Of a stretch of DNA of 64,000 nt, positions 12,230 to 24,854 are shown piece by piece. This DNA is from Anaeramoeba flamelloides. Taxonomy: Eukaryota; Metamonada; Anaeramoebidae. Numbering within the stretch: the first letter of the stretch is position 1; each line of letters begins with the position of its first letter. The position numbers and the translations under genes were made by a program. The notes beneath the pieces are model-generated. The model was given only the letters and a program-made list of their open reading frames with translations, was not told the DNA's origin and made no database searches. The stretch spans positions 14,941,545 through 15,005,544 of the forward strand of contig JANTQA010000070.1 in assembly GCA_027625915.1 (NCBI GenBank). Reading direction: 5' to 3'.

Positions 12230-12711
12230 CAGTCAGTTTCAAATTTAAGATGCAAAAACTTTCTAGCAGAGAGTTTAGCGTTTAAAAAAAATCTCAAATT
12301 AAGGTACGAAAATTTGATTTTTTTTACGAATTTGACTTTGACCACAATTTGAATTTTGTACTTTAATTTTGAGATTTTTATTATACCTTAATTTTCATTG
12401 AAATTTGTGCCTTAAAAGTAGGGCTTGACCTTAAAAAAAAATACAAATTAAAAAGATAAATTAAAGAAATTATCTAAAAATAATGGTAAGATATTTAGAA
12501 AATAAAATCTCAATTTTTTACTTTAATTTGAATTTTTTTTTTTTCAATAAATTTTTTTAAATAAAATTTTTTTTTTCTTTAAGTTATAGTTATTGTTATA
12601 TTTTTAATTTTTATGCTTATATTTTTTTTAAAAACATAATTCTTATACTGAATATATCATTTCAATCCTCCTTATCATTAAGAATGTAGCTGAGAAGCCC
12701 CTTTAGGGGTT
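12051..12711. repeat. 17-bp inverted repeat pair, each arm a hairpin
   Basis: 12051-12067 and 12695-12711 are exact reverse complements, and each folds on itself through CCCCTAAAGGGG. The enclosed DNA includes a degenerate MITE copy. The pair could bound a small element, but no target duplication was seen. Confidence 0.6.
12230..12430. mobile_element. Short palindromic MITE, copy 5 (degenerate)
   Basis: The left end CAGTCAGTTTCAAA is recognisable. The inner TCTCAAATTAAGG block and its inverted partner are still visible, but both arms carry many substitutions. Confidence 0.8.
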
Positions 12712-13500
12712 AAGAGGTAATGAGTAAATAAAGCCCCTTTTAATTTTTCTTTTATTTCTCTTTTCTTTTCCTTTTATTTTAATTCTTTTTTAAAAAATAG
12801 ACTCCAATCTTTTTTTTCTTTTTTAATGAAATCTAATGTACAAAAAAGAAAAAAAAGAAGAAAGAAAGAAAAGAAAAGAAAAGAAAAGAAAAAGAAAACT
12901 TACTCCAATATTCCTTTCATTGTTGAAGAGTGTTGTGTCATTACGATGATAAATTTCAAAAAACCATAGGTATAAATCTATCTCCCCACACCTTCTTCGA
13001 AAATCAGTTCAGTCCTTATTTCTTCATCGTCCAGTGGGTCTTTCTCTTTTCTTTTTTGCGTTCTGGTTCTTGATTGTTTTCTTTCTTTTTCTTTCTTTTT
13101 ATCTTTTTTCAAAGGTTAAAAAAAATTTATGATATACAGGAAATGTGTTTATCCAACGAATTCTTTTAGTCTTAAGTTCACCTCCCTCAAAGAATTAAAA
13201 GTCAACTAGTATTTGAAACATCAAACTAAAGTTATGTGAAAATAATAAAAAAAATGATTTGAAAGTTTCCCCATTTTTTTTTTCAAAAGCATCTTTATTT
13301 TATCATTTTTTAATTTTTTGTTTTTTCTTTCTATTTTTCTTTACCGAGCAGAATATTAATCATAGAAAAATACATACCAACCACCTACCGCTAAAAAACT
13401 TCCTGGTTGAAGTAATTTGCAGGAAATTCAAGCCTCTTGATGTAGTAAGCTGAAACGTAGGAAGAAAACCAAGCACCATGCTTACATCCAAAAAGGAAAC
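12431..13500. other. No recognised gene; purine/pyrimidine tracts
   Basis: Pyrimidine-rich DNA at 12740-12800 and a GAAAA-repeat purine tract at 12848-12898. No supported coding region. Confidence 0.5.
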
Positions 13501-14015
13501 CAAGTCTAGATGAACTGGTTAAAGTTAGCTGATTGTTAACCAAATGTTCAAAGAAAGATCAAAGAAGACTCAAATACAACTAAACCACCACAGCAACTTA
13601 AGCCACCTAAAACTTTAATAATTAAACATTTTTATGGGCGACAGTATATAGTTGTCCAGTACAAAATAAGAAACCGACAAAATTGAAGCTTTAATCAATA
13701 ATGGTTTTTTTAGATCAAACTATCTCTCCAATTTTAATATAATAATAATAATAATAATAAAGAAATGAAACAAGAGATACTTTCTAAAAAATCAAATAGT
13801 ACCGAATTCCTATTTATGAAAAGCTCAAAAACACGTGTCCACAAAAAAAGAATTAAAAAAACAACAAAAGAAGAAAAAAAGAAAGAAAGAAAAAAAAAGA
13901 GAAAAAGAGAAAAAGAAAAAGACAAACAAAACACAAAAAAGAAAGGAAAAGGAAGAAAAGAAGAAAAAGAAAATGGAATATTAAAAAAATTTTAACATTT
14001 TGGAAAGTGGTTCTT

Positions 14016-14390
14016 AAAAGGATGAAGAACTTCATAACCAAAAAGCGTGTAAGGATCTTAAATTCAACCAGATGCAAACAAACGAGATAAATCATCAAAC
14101 ATACTTTAGTTACCAAGAATTATTGATTGGGACAGTTCTTTATGATATTAATTTTGATCAAGACAAAATTTACTACACTTTTTGCGCTGGAGCTTTATAG
14201 GATAATTAGGAAAATATTTAAAATTTACAAAAAGAGATTTAGAAATTTTTATTAAATTCTTTTTGCAGGTATGGCAACTCCAAAAAAGCACTCAAATTTT
14301 TATTCAGAATACCAAAGAAGTAACATATACACAAAAAGATATTGAAAGAATGATAAATATTTTTTTCCAAAATTAAAAAAAAAGCTAAAA
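14016..14390 (+). other. Possible exons of an unrecognised gene
   Basis: An open stretch from about 14016 to 14253 has non-low-complexity composition, including DQDKIYYTFCAGALYRII. A TTTTTGCAG acceptor-like site ends at 14268. It is followed by another complex stretch containing KEVTYTQKDIERMINIFF, open to about 14370. Complex stretches also occur at 13440-13680 (for example KHFYGRQYIVVQYKIRNRQ) but are broken by stops. I do not recognise any family; the intron model is a guess. Confidence 0.3.
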
Positions 14391-14479
14391 AATTCTTCAA
14401 AAAACATATATCAATATCAAATTCAAATTCATTTTTCAAGGCAAAAGTAACCTGAAATATCAAAAGCAATGGTTAAATA

Positions 14480-15463
14480 TTGGATTTATTTAAAACATTT
14501 TTTTAATTGATTTTTTTCAACATAAAAAAAAAACATTGGCATTTTTTTTTTTTTATATTATTATTTAAAGCTTGGAATTGTCTTATTTGCCCAAATTCCT
14601 AAATTTTTTTATTTCAGAGACAGGACAGTAGCTAACCAGGCACAAAGACTTCATTTTAGAAAAATAAAACTTGAATTGTAATTTTCTGATATATACATCT
14701 ACCTATAGATGTTTATTAATGATAATGTTTAATGTGCATGTTAGTATTGTCCTTTTGAAATGTCAATGTGAATGATAGTTTGAAGTATATGAAATTTAAA
14801 AATTTAGGTTTAGGAGACAAGTAAAAGTGAGATAGGAGAATTTTTTTTAAAATGGGGTGTTGGATTAGTTTTAAAATACCTTTGGTTAAATATAAATATT
14901 TTTTTTTGAAAAGTTTTTTTAAGATTTTTTTATTTTAGAAAAAAATAGTAAATTAAGAAGAAAATTGTTTTTTTTTTTTGAGATGGTCACAAATAAATAG
15001 GGTTGAACCAATTTTTAACACAGATGGTTATAATTTTTGATATTTGGTAAGTGGTTCCCTACATTTGAGTATAATAAAACCCATATTTCATTGTCTCAAA
15101 TTGAAAAATTTTTTTTGAGTTGTGTTTTTTTTGAAAAATTGTAGTTAGAAGTGAAAGTAGATTATAATAGTAAAATTTTTTACTGAAATAATATGTGATT
15201 TTATTTTCTTTTATATTTTTTTATTTCTTATAATTTTATTCAATTATAGGAAAGCAGTCAATCTAATTTTGCAAATTACTGAAAAATTAAATTTAAAAAA
15301 TTTTTTTATTCAAATAACATCAAACTCGGTTTAATAGTACAATAAGTAAAAATTTTTTTATTTTTCTTCTTATTTGTGAAAAAACAAATTTCAAACCTAA
15401 TAACTAACCTAACCTACACCTAACACAAACCTCTCAAAAATGGTTTTTGCGTAATTTGAGCAG

Positions 15464-15501
<38 letters not shown>

Positions 15502-15620
15502 AATTTTAAATATTCAATTTCATTTTAACTTCTGGATTATTCAAACTAAGATATCAAAAATTGTTTTTAAAAATAATGATATTCTTTTTAAAGTATCTTT
15601 GATTACAACTAGAAGAACTT

Positions 15621-15663
<43 letters not shown>

Positions 15664-18369
15664 TTGATACTAATCACCTAGAGTGTGTAACAAGACCACA
15701 TTATACAGAAACATATTACAGTGTTATCTAAATGAAAATCTTATATATTAACACATAATACATACACATAATGATGCATATTTTACAACATTATTTTTAT
15801 TTGATTTTTACATTTTTTATTTAATATTGTGTGATTCTAATAAGGTTTATTCTCAATAGAAACTAATGATAATTCTTTTTAATAATATTATTAAACTGTA
15901 AGCAAGATTTCCACACTTTTATGTATAATAATGTTTAGAAAAAAATCGGTTTTTCAATATTTCTAAAAAAATTATTTATGATTTATCATTTGTGAAAACA
16001 AAAACAGCAAAAGATATGAACAGAAAATAGTAATAAGATATTCATAACCAAAAAAACTAAATATCATTGGGGAAATATTTTTAACATAATATTTAAATCA
16101 TGGCTGATGATATCAAACTTACTTTTTTGAAAAAAATACTTTTTTTTTGTGTGAAGAAGTGTAAAGAATTACACTCTAGTTGCCCATATACTTAAATTTC
16201 CTTTTCAGAGGAATTTAAGCGGCGAGTATTTCACGATTATTAACCAATGAAAATAATAATAAAGCTGTTTATGGTTTAAAAATATTTAGGTTTTTCATTT
16301 AATTTTAGAATACTATTATTTTCATAGGAAGGACATACCCACAAAAAAAGATCATATTTTCTATAACTGCCTTTTTGTTTGCATTTTTAAACATAAGGAC
16401 AAAAATTTATTTGATTTTTTATAATTACATTAATATCTGTTAAGCAAGGTGGTAAATGTCCTAAATTTTAGGATTGTTGAACTTATGATGCTTATTTTTG
16501 AGTGTAAATAAGTTTGGTTACATATATTGTGAAGTATTTTTCCTCCACCTTGATATATTTATATGTGTGTGTTATAGATTTCCTTTTTAATTCAATTATC
16601 TTTGATTCAATTTTTTATTGTTGTTCGTGATTATTTTATTATTTTTTCTAAAAAGGAAGTGATAATTTTTTTTTTTTTTTTTTTTGAATTTTTTTTTTTT
16701 AGGCTACTAAGAGTACCATATTTTCAATTTTAAATTCTGTTTTTATAGATAAGTGGGTGGTTATTTCGTATTTTATTTCAGTAACGACTGTACAGAAATT
16801 TAAATAATTTAAGGTTTTTTTATTTCATAATTTAAAATTTCTAATCCATATGGTTAATTGACTTAATACCAAAGATTTAAATAATCTGATTTTCAAATTA
16901 TTATTGAGGGCCAGGTATGAATAATTGTTTACAGTTATTAAATGTTTCTTTAGCCTTTTTTAAATTATAAACATATTGAAATTTTTATCCAAATAGAGCT
17001 GCCTAAATATTTAATCTTTTTATAACTCTTTTTGAAATAACTTTTTCTTTTATTTGGTTCAAATTGATTATAATTAATTATTGATTTAATGTGTTTATCA
17101 TTACAGGATACATCTGCAAACATGAAAAATGTCTGTTAGGATATTATTTTAATAAAAAAGAAATTAAGAGCAAATAAAATAGGCGACAAGGGTCCCACTG
17201 AAATATACCTAGCCCTTCTGCATATTATTTTATTAAAAAATTTTAATTTTTATTTTTAAATAAGTTTTTTTTTGTTTTTTTCTGTTTTTTACTAGAAAAA
17301 TTTTCTTATACAATAATATAAGTTTTATTATTTCTGATTTTTATATTATTATAGAGTATTTAAGAGAGTTAAAAATACAGAGTCTAGAAAATCAAGCTTG
17401 ATTTGTGGATAAATTAACAAAGAATTTAAATTTTTAAGAAATAATCTTGGTAAACTTTGATTAGTGAAATTGATCGATAATTAAAATTACCCACATTTCC
17501 TTTTTTATTATAAATAAAGATTTCTTTTTATGTATATATTATTCTTATAGTATTTTTTTTTTTTTACATAAATTATTAATTCCATTTTTGAATCCATTCG
17601 CTGATTTATTTTTTAAATTTTGAGTTGTGTTTTTAATATTTTTCAATTGGAGAAAAAATTATCAATTTTAAAGATTTTTATAAATTTTTAATTTTTTAAA
17701 TTTACCTATAATTTTAAAAAATATTTTTTACTTAGTTCAATTGAATTTTTTTTAATATAACCACAAAAATATCATCATCATGTTTTGATTATTTAAAATC
17801 ATTTCATTTTTAATATATAATAATTTTGTTCCAAAAAATTTTTTTTTTCCATATATTCTACGTTTATTTCATCAATAAATTTTATTCAAAGCTTCTTTGT
17901 TTATTTTTTTTTAAATTCGATTAATTAAATTTGGGTTAAAGACAAAATAATATTTTTAATTAATGATGCAATTTTATGGTCATTTTTATTTTCTTTATAA
18001 ATTATATCTGTATGTTTAATAAATAGTTTTTAATTTTTTATCGTCTTTGTATTTAAAATGAATTTTTTTTCTTTAAAATAATGATAAATTTTTTTTTGAT
18101 AACCATTAATTGTTATGCACTATTTTTTCTTAATATTCCACTCTGAATTATTTGATATTATTAATAATCATTTTGTGATCTGACAGATTGTGTTTCTATT
18201 GATTTTGGTATTTTGAGAATTTTTGGATTTTTAAAATTAGTTAAGATATGGTCAAATATTATTCTTTCTACAAAGAGAAATACTTTTTTTAAATTAATGC
18301 TAACCCTGACAAAATAAATATAATTTAACTCAACTACAAATTTAAAATTTAATTTGATTAAAACAATTA
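14480..18369. other. Long stretch without recognised gene
   Basis: A/T-rich sequence with (TA)n at 15472-15495, an A-run at 15624-15659 and T-runs near 16667. Scattered splice-like TTTCAG and GTAAGT-like sites occur, but no reading frame looks coding on either strand. Confidence 0.5.
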
Positions 18370-18576
18370 CATTCAGTTTCACTTTTAAGCCACGAAACTT
18401 TTCAACAGAAATTTTAAGGTACAATTAAAATCTCAAATTAAAGGTACAAAAATCAGGTTTCTACTAAAATAAATTGTAAAAAAAAAAAAAAAAATTACAA
18501 AGTTTGTGCCTTAATTTGAGATTTTTTGTTCCTTAAATTTCACGTTGAAGTTTATGTCTTAAAAGTGAAACAGCTT
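18370..18576. mobile_element. Short palindromic MITE, copy 6 (degenerate ends)
   Basis: Starts CATTCAGTTTCAC and ends GTGAAACAG. Inner blocks are recognisable and the loop contains an A-run. The termini have lost CAGTCAG. Confidence 0.85.
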
Positions 18577-20100
18577 TATTTATCATTCTTGCTTTTTTTA
18601 TTGCTAATATATTTTGAGAAATTTTTGAAATAAATCTATAAAAATTAATTTCAAAAAAATGAAAGTAATTTATGCAATTTCAATAAATTAATTTTCCAAA
18701 ATCCAATAAAATCAATTTGAAAGTGAAATTTGACAAATTTATTTATTTATTTTAGGAGTAATTGAAGAAAAAATCAATAAATAAAAAAAGAGGAAAGGAA
18801 AAAATAATTAAAATATATAAAAAAAATAAATTTATCATTTTTGAACAAATTAGAAAATATCCACGTCCTGAAACAGGATGAACAAAAACCCGATAGAAAG
18901 ATTATTGATTATGGATAAAAATTCCACCTCCGTGATTAAAGTAGGTATTCCACTATCGTTAGGTTTTTTAATTTTAAAAAATGGAGTAAAAATCTTTGTT
19001 TTTGCTCCAATTCTTTTAAAAATAAAAAAAAACCTACTCTCTAGAGTGGGGAACTAATGTGCCCAAGTTATATATTTTTTTATTTTTTTTATTTTTTTTC
19101 TTTTCACTTTATTTTTTTTTTTATTATTTTTTTTATACCCGTAAGTTTTTCTATACTAAGAGCTTTTGATAAAAATTCCAGACAAGTGCAGTAAATTCCG
19201 TAATTTTAATTAGCCATGTTGAAGAGTTTTCTGTGTATTTTTTCCCAAAACCAACTTTTCATATAATTTCTTATCTAAATTTTTGATATTTGATAATTTT
19301 TTTTTCCACTGATTCAGGGATAAATTGCATACCTTTCACAACACCAAATGAAATGGTTTATATTTTTCATCATAAATGAGTACAATCTGCATTTTTAAAT
19401 TTTTTTTATTCTATATATTGTTATTTTTTGAGTATTATTTAATCCATTTGTATAGGATAAATTTGAGAAATGTAGTATGATTTATTTTCAGATAATTTTA
19501 TTTTAAAATTAAATTATCATTTTTGATAATTTTGTAGTATTCTTTTATTTCTAACTTTTGTTTTCACATTTTTTTTATCTTGATAATAATACAAAAATGA
19601 ATTTAAAAAAAGAAATTTAGAGAGTAATTTTGATGATACTTTAGTAGATTTAAACTTGAGATTTGTGCAAAGTTTAATTGAAAGATCTTGATTAATTTTG
19701 AAGTTTTTTTATGATTTGTTTGATCAATGAGTAAAGTACCAAAAAATTGGATAACATATATTTTTTTTTCTGTTATAAAATATTCGGTTTACAGCTCCTA
19801 TCTTAAAAAATTTTCGGTTTCTGTGATTTGTAAACAAGAAAAATACTAATAGATCATAGAAAAAATTTCTATGTATTATAAATTTCACGTTAAGAACTGA
19901 GGGAGCGTAGCCCAGAACTTTTATCAGAAACTTTTGTTCTTATTATATTAAACAAAAATTGCCACTTCTGTGGTAGCTTTGAATAAAGTCCTCTCTTCTT
20001 GTGAAAATGCTTACTATCATTCTTACTAATTTTTGGTTTTCTTGATTCCTAAACTTATCACCTGTGAGGTGGAAAATAATTAATTAAAATTTGCAAAAAT
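18577..20100. other. No recognised gene
   Basis: A/T-rich. A slightly more complex patch lies at 18860-18960, without an open frame of note. Confidence 0.45.
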
Positions 20101-20103
20101 TTC

Positions 20104-23100
20104 TTAATAAAGTCTATAATTTTGCTCATAATTCAACCAATCTTTTGTTATATCTTTCTGGTATTTTAACTCTTCATCTGTTGAGTTTATTGCCATTGTC
20201 ATCATTTGTTATTGTAACAGTTTTCAGATTGGTTTTGTTAACCATTTATCAAATCTTTGCACGCAGCTTCAATATAAACATCAAAGTCTTTATTATTTCC
20301 ATCTTGGCAATGTAGAAGATTTGTTCATTTTGTATAAAAATTTAAAAATGAGTTTAAATATTCCAAAGGATGAAAATCGATATTTAAAACTCATCAAGTG
20401 TTTCTCAATCGTATCTTGGTCCAAGACAACAAGTGCCACAGAAATTTATTCTGTTTAGGATTTGTTTTTTAAATAGGGCTGAATCGAAATCACTAATTTT
20501 GGGATATACTCAAATGTTGTAAAATTATTCTTCCTATTCTTCTTAGTTGTGGTTGATTTTGTTGATCATCATTATCTTCATCCTCATCATCATCATCATC
20601 ATCATCATCATTACTACCATTCTTATTCTATTCTTATCATGATCTTTATTATTATCATGATCGTCGATTTTATTATTTTTAATTGTACTTTCCTTCTTTT
20701 CAACCATAATATTTGAAACACGAAGATCTCGATGAAAGTAATTTAAAGAATGAAGGTTCCAAGCCATATCGATTATAGATAACCAAGAATTTTTTGTGAT
20801 TAAAGTTTGGGCCAAATTATTAGCTTTATTCAAATTGTTCTTGTTGTTCTTTTGTCCATTTTTTGTTCCCCCAAGAAGGGTATACGATCATACAATTTTT
20901 GTTGATACAAAGAAAGTTTGAAGGAATTGTTATTTTTAAATTGATTTATCATTATTTATATTTTCAAAATATTGTTCTGTTGGTTTCATTTCTCCCTTTC
21001 TTTACAGACGATTCTTCTTCTTCTTTTTTCTTTCTTCTGTTATTAAAGGGCATAAAAAAGGTTTTTATCTAAAAATTTCTTTTGAAATCATCTCTATCCG
21101 ATTAGAAATTTCTTGTTTGCAATTATTTAAAATTTTAGAGACATAAAACCAAAGAATTGTTTAAGTATTAAACTTTGGTGGCTCTATATTTTTGTTCTTT
21201 TTGTTCTTTATTTGTTTTTGTTTCTGTTTCTGTTTCTGTTTCTGTTTTCTGTTTCTGTTTCTTTATTCTTTTCGTTTTCTTTTCTTTTTTCCTCTTTTCC
21301 TCCTTTTTCTTCTTTTTTTATTTCTTGTCTTGTCTTTTTTTTTTTTTTTTTTTCTTCTATTTGTTTGGATTTCTTAATATCTTTTGATCTCTTTTAATTG
21401 ATAAACAAAGGCATAAGCACCTTTTCCTAAACATTGAGAAATGGAGTAATCAAAATTATCAAATTGAAATTTCTGTAAACGAAAAAATTCTAGCTTGAAA
21501 GTTTGATGGATCAGAGAAAAAAACGATTTGGGAAGGAAACCAATTTACTCTTATTTGGCTTTCTGTATGGATCCTCTTAGAGTATACTGGTTGATATACA
21601 ATTTGAAGATGGTTTAAATCAGTGAGAAATCCTATTATAGGTGTTTGAAGAAAGGATAAAAGCATTTGCAAGTCTGATACAATAATTTGCTGTTTGGTGA
21701 TACTCCCTTTGTAGTTAATGATGGTGATGATGATGATCTTTTCTTATTAATTGGTTTTTTGGAGAAGGCAGTTTGACTTCAAATATTGCAAAGTATTTTT
21801 TGTTTGTTGGGATTTTGTTACACATTCTTGAACTCTATCCAATTGTTTAGGTAATTTTCAAATTGTTTTTTGTTGTTTTTTTTCAATTTCAATTAATTTG
21901 TTCCATCACACACTCTTTTGGAAATGAAAAAACGCTTTCTTTCTCTTTCTCTTTCTCTTTCCTTTTTTTTCTTTTCTTTTTCTTTTTCGATTTCTTCAAT
22001 TGACAGAGATATTTCTTTTTATATTGGTAAAAAATTTTTGATAAGAAGTTGTAAATAATTTCCATTCAAAGAGCTCCATATTTTGATTTCTTTCAATTTC
22101 AAAGTGCGAAATTTGAAGGATTTATGTACAATTAAAAAATCAGGTTTATCATTATAAAATGCTCTTTGTTGAATTTCTCCTGTCCATAAAAAATCTTATA
22201 TCATCAAGATCTTTTTTCAAAATGTAAGAAATATTCCATTAATTTGATTTGAAAATCTTTTTCATTCATATATTTCCCATTTGAAATTTCTGTCAATTGT
22301 TTGATATTTTTGAATATTTTATCACTTTTATGAGTTTTATTCTGGTTCTTGTTCTCGTTCTGGTTATTTAAAGTGTTCAGAATTTTTTCTGTAATTTTGA
22401 GGATCAAATTTTTGGAAATAATATTAATATTTTTAAGAGGTAGAGGACCATTAATTGGTATATTTATTGTAGTTGAGCTTGATTTTTTTAGATGGAGTTC
22501 CTTGATGAAGAGAAATTTCACTTGAGGATTTGAAATCTGAGTCTGAATTTGAATCTTTCATGTTCTTATCATCTTTCAAAGATAAATTGGTAAATTTATT
22601 TTTGTATTTCTTTTTCTTGTTGTGTTTGGATTTCTTTTTCTCGTTCTTTAATTTGTTTTTCTTGTTCTAAAATTTGTTTTTTTGTTTCTTTTTATTTCTT
22701 TTTCTTGTTCTAAGATTTTTTTTTTTTCTTGTTCTTTTAACTTGTTTTGCTTGTTCTTTAATTTGAACTTCGTTGTTATCTATTTTTTTGAATAAGTTGT
22801 TTTGTTCTATTGTTAATAGAAAAATAGCATTTAGATCAATGTTTTTGCCTTCCAATAATTTTTTCCATCTTACTTAAGCAAACAATAACTTCATCGTCAA
22901 ATCGATTTTTTTCATTCTGAATCAATTCATTTAATTGTTTGTAATCTTTAAAAAATCTTGTTGTTTTTCTTTATCAATTTGGAAAAAGATTGTATTTAAT
23001 TGTTTTTTGTATTTCTTTTAATTTCTTTTCAATCTTTTTCTTTTTTTTCATGGAGCTTTGAAAGTTCTTTTCTCATGTCTTGTAAAATTTTTTTTTGTCT

Positions 23101-23362
23101 TGTTGTAGATTTTTTCTCATGTATTGTAAATTTTTTTTGTCTTGTTGTAGATTTTTTCTTTTTGTAAAATGATCTTTAATCGTAATTTCATTTCTTTTTT
23201 TTTTTGAGACCATTGGTAATGTTTTTGTTTTTTTTTTTTTTTTTTTTTGGGAGTTTGGAAGAACATTTTTTTTTCTTTTCTTTTTCATTTTCTGTTTCAC
23301 TTTCACTTTCACTGTTACTTTTTACTTCCTTGACGAATTTGTTCTTTTCTTTTCCTTGACAT
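20104..23362 (-). pseudogene. Gene A: nuclease-fold plus protein-kinase, CRN-like effector, frameshifted
   Basis: Reading the minus strand from an ATG at 23362: a Lys/Glu-rich charged, probably coiled-coil head (to about 22.6 kb). Next is a nuclease-like region with KPDFLIV (about 22.1 kb) and IIGFLTDLNHLQIV, which parallels CFLTNGINVLEF in gene D. The kinase follows: glycine loop LGKGAYAFVY (21401-21427), catalytic loop HRDLRVSNIM (about 20.7 kb), KISDFDSA in the DFG position (about 20.49 kb) and an INFCGT activation-segment block. A stop falls at 20104-20106. An Asp/His/Met low-complexity insert lies between the catalytic loop and DFD. Several frame changes lie in A/T runs. Kinase key residues are retained. 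Nuclease plus kinase is an architecture known from Crinkler-type effectors; activity and secretion are not shown here. Confidence 0.7.
21185..21360. repeat. Pyrimidine-rich low-complexity tract with (TTTCTG)n
   Basis: About seven TTTCTG units near 21220-21265, then T/C-rich DNA. On the minus strand it falls between the glycine loop and the rest of the kinase of gene A, where it reads as a Lys-rich insert or a possible intron. Confidence 0.75.
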
Positions 23363-23724
23363 CTTTTTTAAAAATTGATAAGAAAGGATTAAAAAAAAAA
23401 ATAATAAAAAGGAAAGAATTAAATTAAAAAAAACAGAGAGAGGGAAATATATAAAATGATTATTTAAAAAAATAATGATCAAATTCAACAAAAAAATGAA
23501 ATAGTATTGATCTTCCAATTTAATGATTGATACAATTTTACAAATTTTTTTAATCAAAAAGAATTAAGAACATCAACAAATGACAACAAATAATTTTTTG
23601 TTTTGAGAATTGTGGAAAAATATTCATCACAATTTATTTTTATTTTATTTTTATTTTTTAACGAATATTGTTTTTTTTCAAAACAAATTTCCATTTAATA
23701 ATCAATTCAATGAGACAAAGAAAT

Positions 23725-24110
23725 CTCAGAAAATCAAGAAACTTTCAAAATCACAGAAAAACAGAAAATGATAGAAATCATAGAAATGTATCCCTTAAAT
23801 AATAATACAGTAATTATATTTGAATGTAATTTTCAATTTTTTATCAATGCTTTTGGTTGAAATAGTTAGGTTAGTTTAGGTCTTTGGTTATTACGGTTCC
23901 TTCAATTCCCCTTGCTCCTCTCCTATTTTGATTCTTAACTCAGATCCAAATCAGAAAGTGCTTTGTAATTTGATTTTATTCTGTTTTTAAAGTGTGTTAG
24001 ATAAAGATGAGTTTTTGGATCCTTTGGATTCTTTGATTTCTGTGATTTCTGTGATTTCTGTGATTTGTTTGATTTCTTTGATTTCTTCTATTTCTTTGAT
24101 TACCTTTGAT
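23725..24110. repeat. 9-bp minisatellite arms upstream of the solo coiled-coil exon
   Basis: 23725-23795 carries degenerate units of ATCACAGAA type. 24006-24100 carries GATTTCTGT units in the opposite orientation, at least three of them perfect (24034-24069). The same 9-base skeleton recurs at 24836-24854, 31930-32000, 36440-36550, 46880-47010, 49083-49265 and 61796-61826. Confidence 0.8.
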
Positions 24111-24190
24111 TTTCATTTTTTTCATTTTTATTCATTTTTTTGTGATTTTGTAATTTTTTTCAAAAGAAAGCAACGCCGAATCAATTGGTG

Positions 24191-24784
24191 ATGAATCCAA
24201 AACAAGATACAAAAAAAAAAGTGAACGAGATAAACAAATGGAAGAAAGAAAAAAAAAGCTTGATCAGGAACGTGACGAAATGATCAATGTACGTAAACAT
24301 ATGGAAGAAGAACGTAAACAAATGGAAGCAAGAAGAACCAAGCTTGAAAAACAACTTGATGAAATGCAAGAAGAAACAAACTGAAATGAAAGATAAAAAG
24401 AAATGTCATGGAAAATGAACTTAAGCAATTAAAATTTGAGAAACTGATTTTTGAAGAGGACTTTGAAACTGTAAAAAAACATTTAAATAATGAAAAAAGA
24501 ACTGAAAAGAAAAAAAAAAAAAAAATTGCTCGAATGATTATTTTAGTACAAAGCATTAAAGAAGAAAGACCTACAAATCCGAAAACAAAAAACGAACAGA
24601 TCGATAAACAAAACAAACAAATTAAAGAACAAAACAAACAGATCAAAGAACAAAAAATAATAGGATCGATAAGCAAGATGAAAAAAGTTAATCTTCAGGC
24701 GCTGACAAACAAAAACAAAAGGTCTCTCAATTGGAAAGGCTTCCACAAAAAGCAAAATCCCCAACAAGAACACAAAAACGCAAG
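24191..24784 (+). pseudogene. Solo coiled-coil exon (paralogue of the heads of genes B and C)
   Basis: Starts with an M-N-P-K-Q motif at 24191. It then reads a charged helix (LDQERDEMINVRKHMEEERK, then a KQMEARRTKLEKQLDEM-type stretch). The end repeats a 7-residue unit of IDKQNKQ/IKEQNKQ type and closes with VNLQALTNKNKRSLNWKG. A GTAAGC donor follows directly at 24785. About 90 bases around 24250-24350 are identical to the gene B copy. Frames break at an A-run near 24210, near 24380 and near 24570. Unlike B and C, no NTPase or nuclease exon is recognisable downstream before the transposon at 26.4 kb, so it looks like an orphan head exon. Function unknown; coiled coils usually mediate oligomerisation. 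Confidence 0.7.
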
Positions 24785-24854
24785 GTAAGCTTCCTTAAAT
24801 TATTATATTTTACAAAAAAAAAAAAAAAAAAAAAAATCACAGAAATCACAGAAA

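Noticed and set aside
12051-12711. Helitron ends (hairpin plus CTRR)
   Set aside because: The CTAA lies inside the hairpin loop rather than after it, and no TC start or rolling-circle protein was seen.
13734-14116. Phe/Leu-rich minus-strand frames and the Lys-rich plus-strand frame
   Set aside because: Purine tract read on the two strands; low complexity without a domain.
21175-21397. Phe-rich membrane-like open frames
   Set aside because: Pyrimidine-tract artefact lying antisense to the kinase of gene A.
24181-24676. Hydrophobic Phe/Leu/Cys-rich frames antisense to the coiled-coil exon
   Set aside because: They mirror the Lys/Glu/Gln-rich sense strand; the same happens at 31278-31843.
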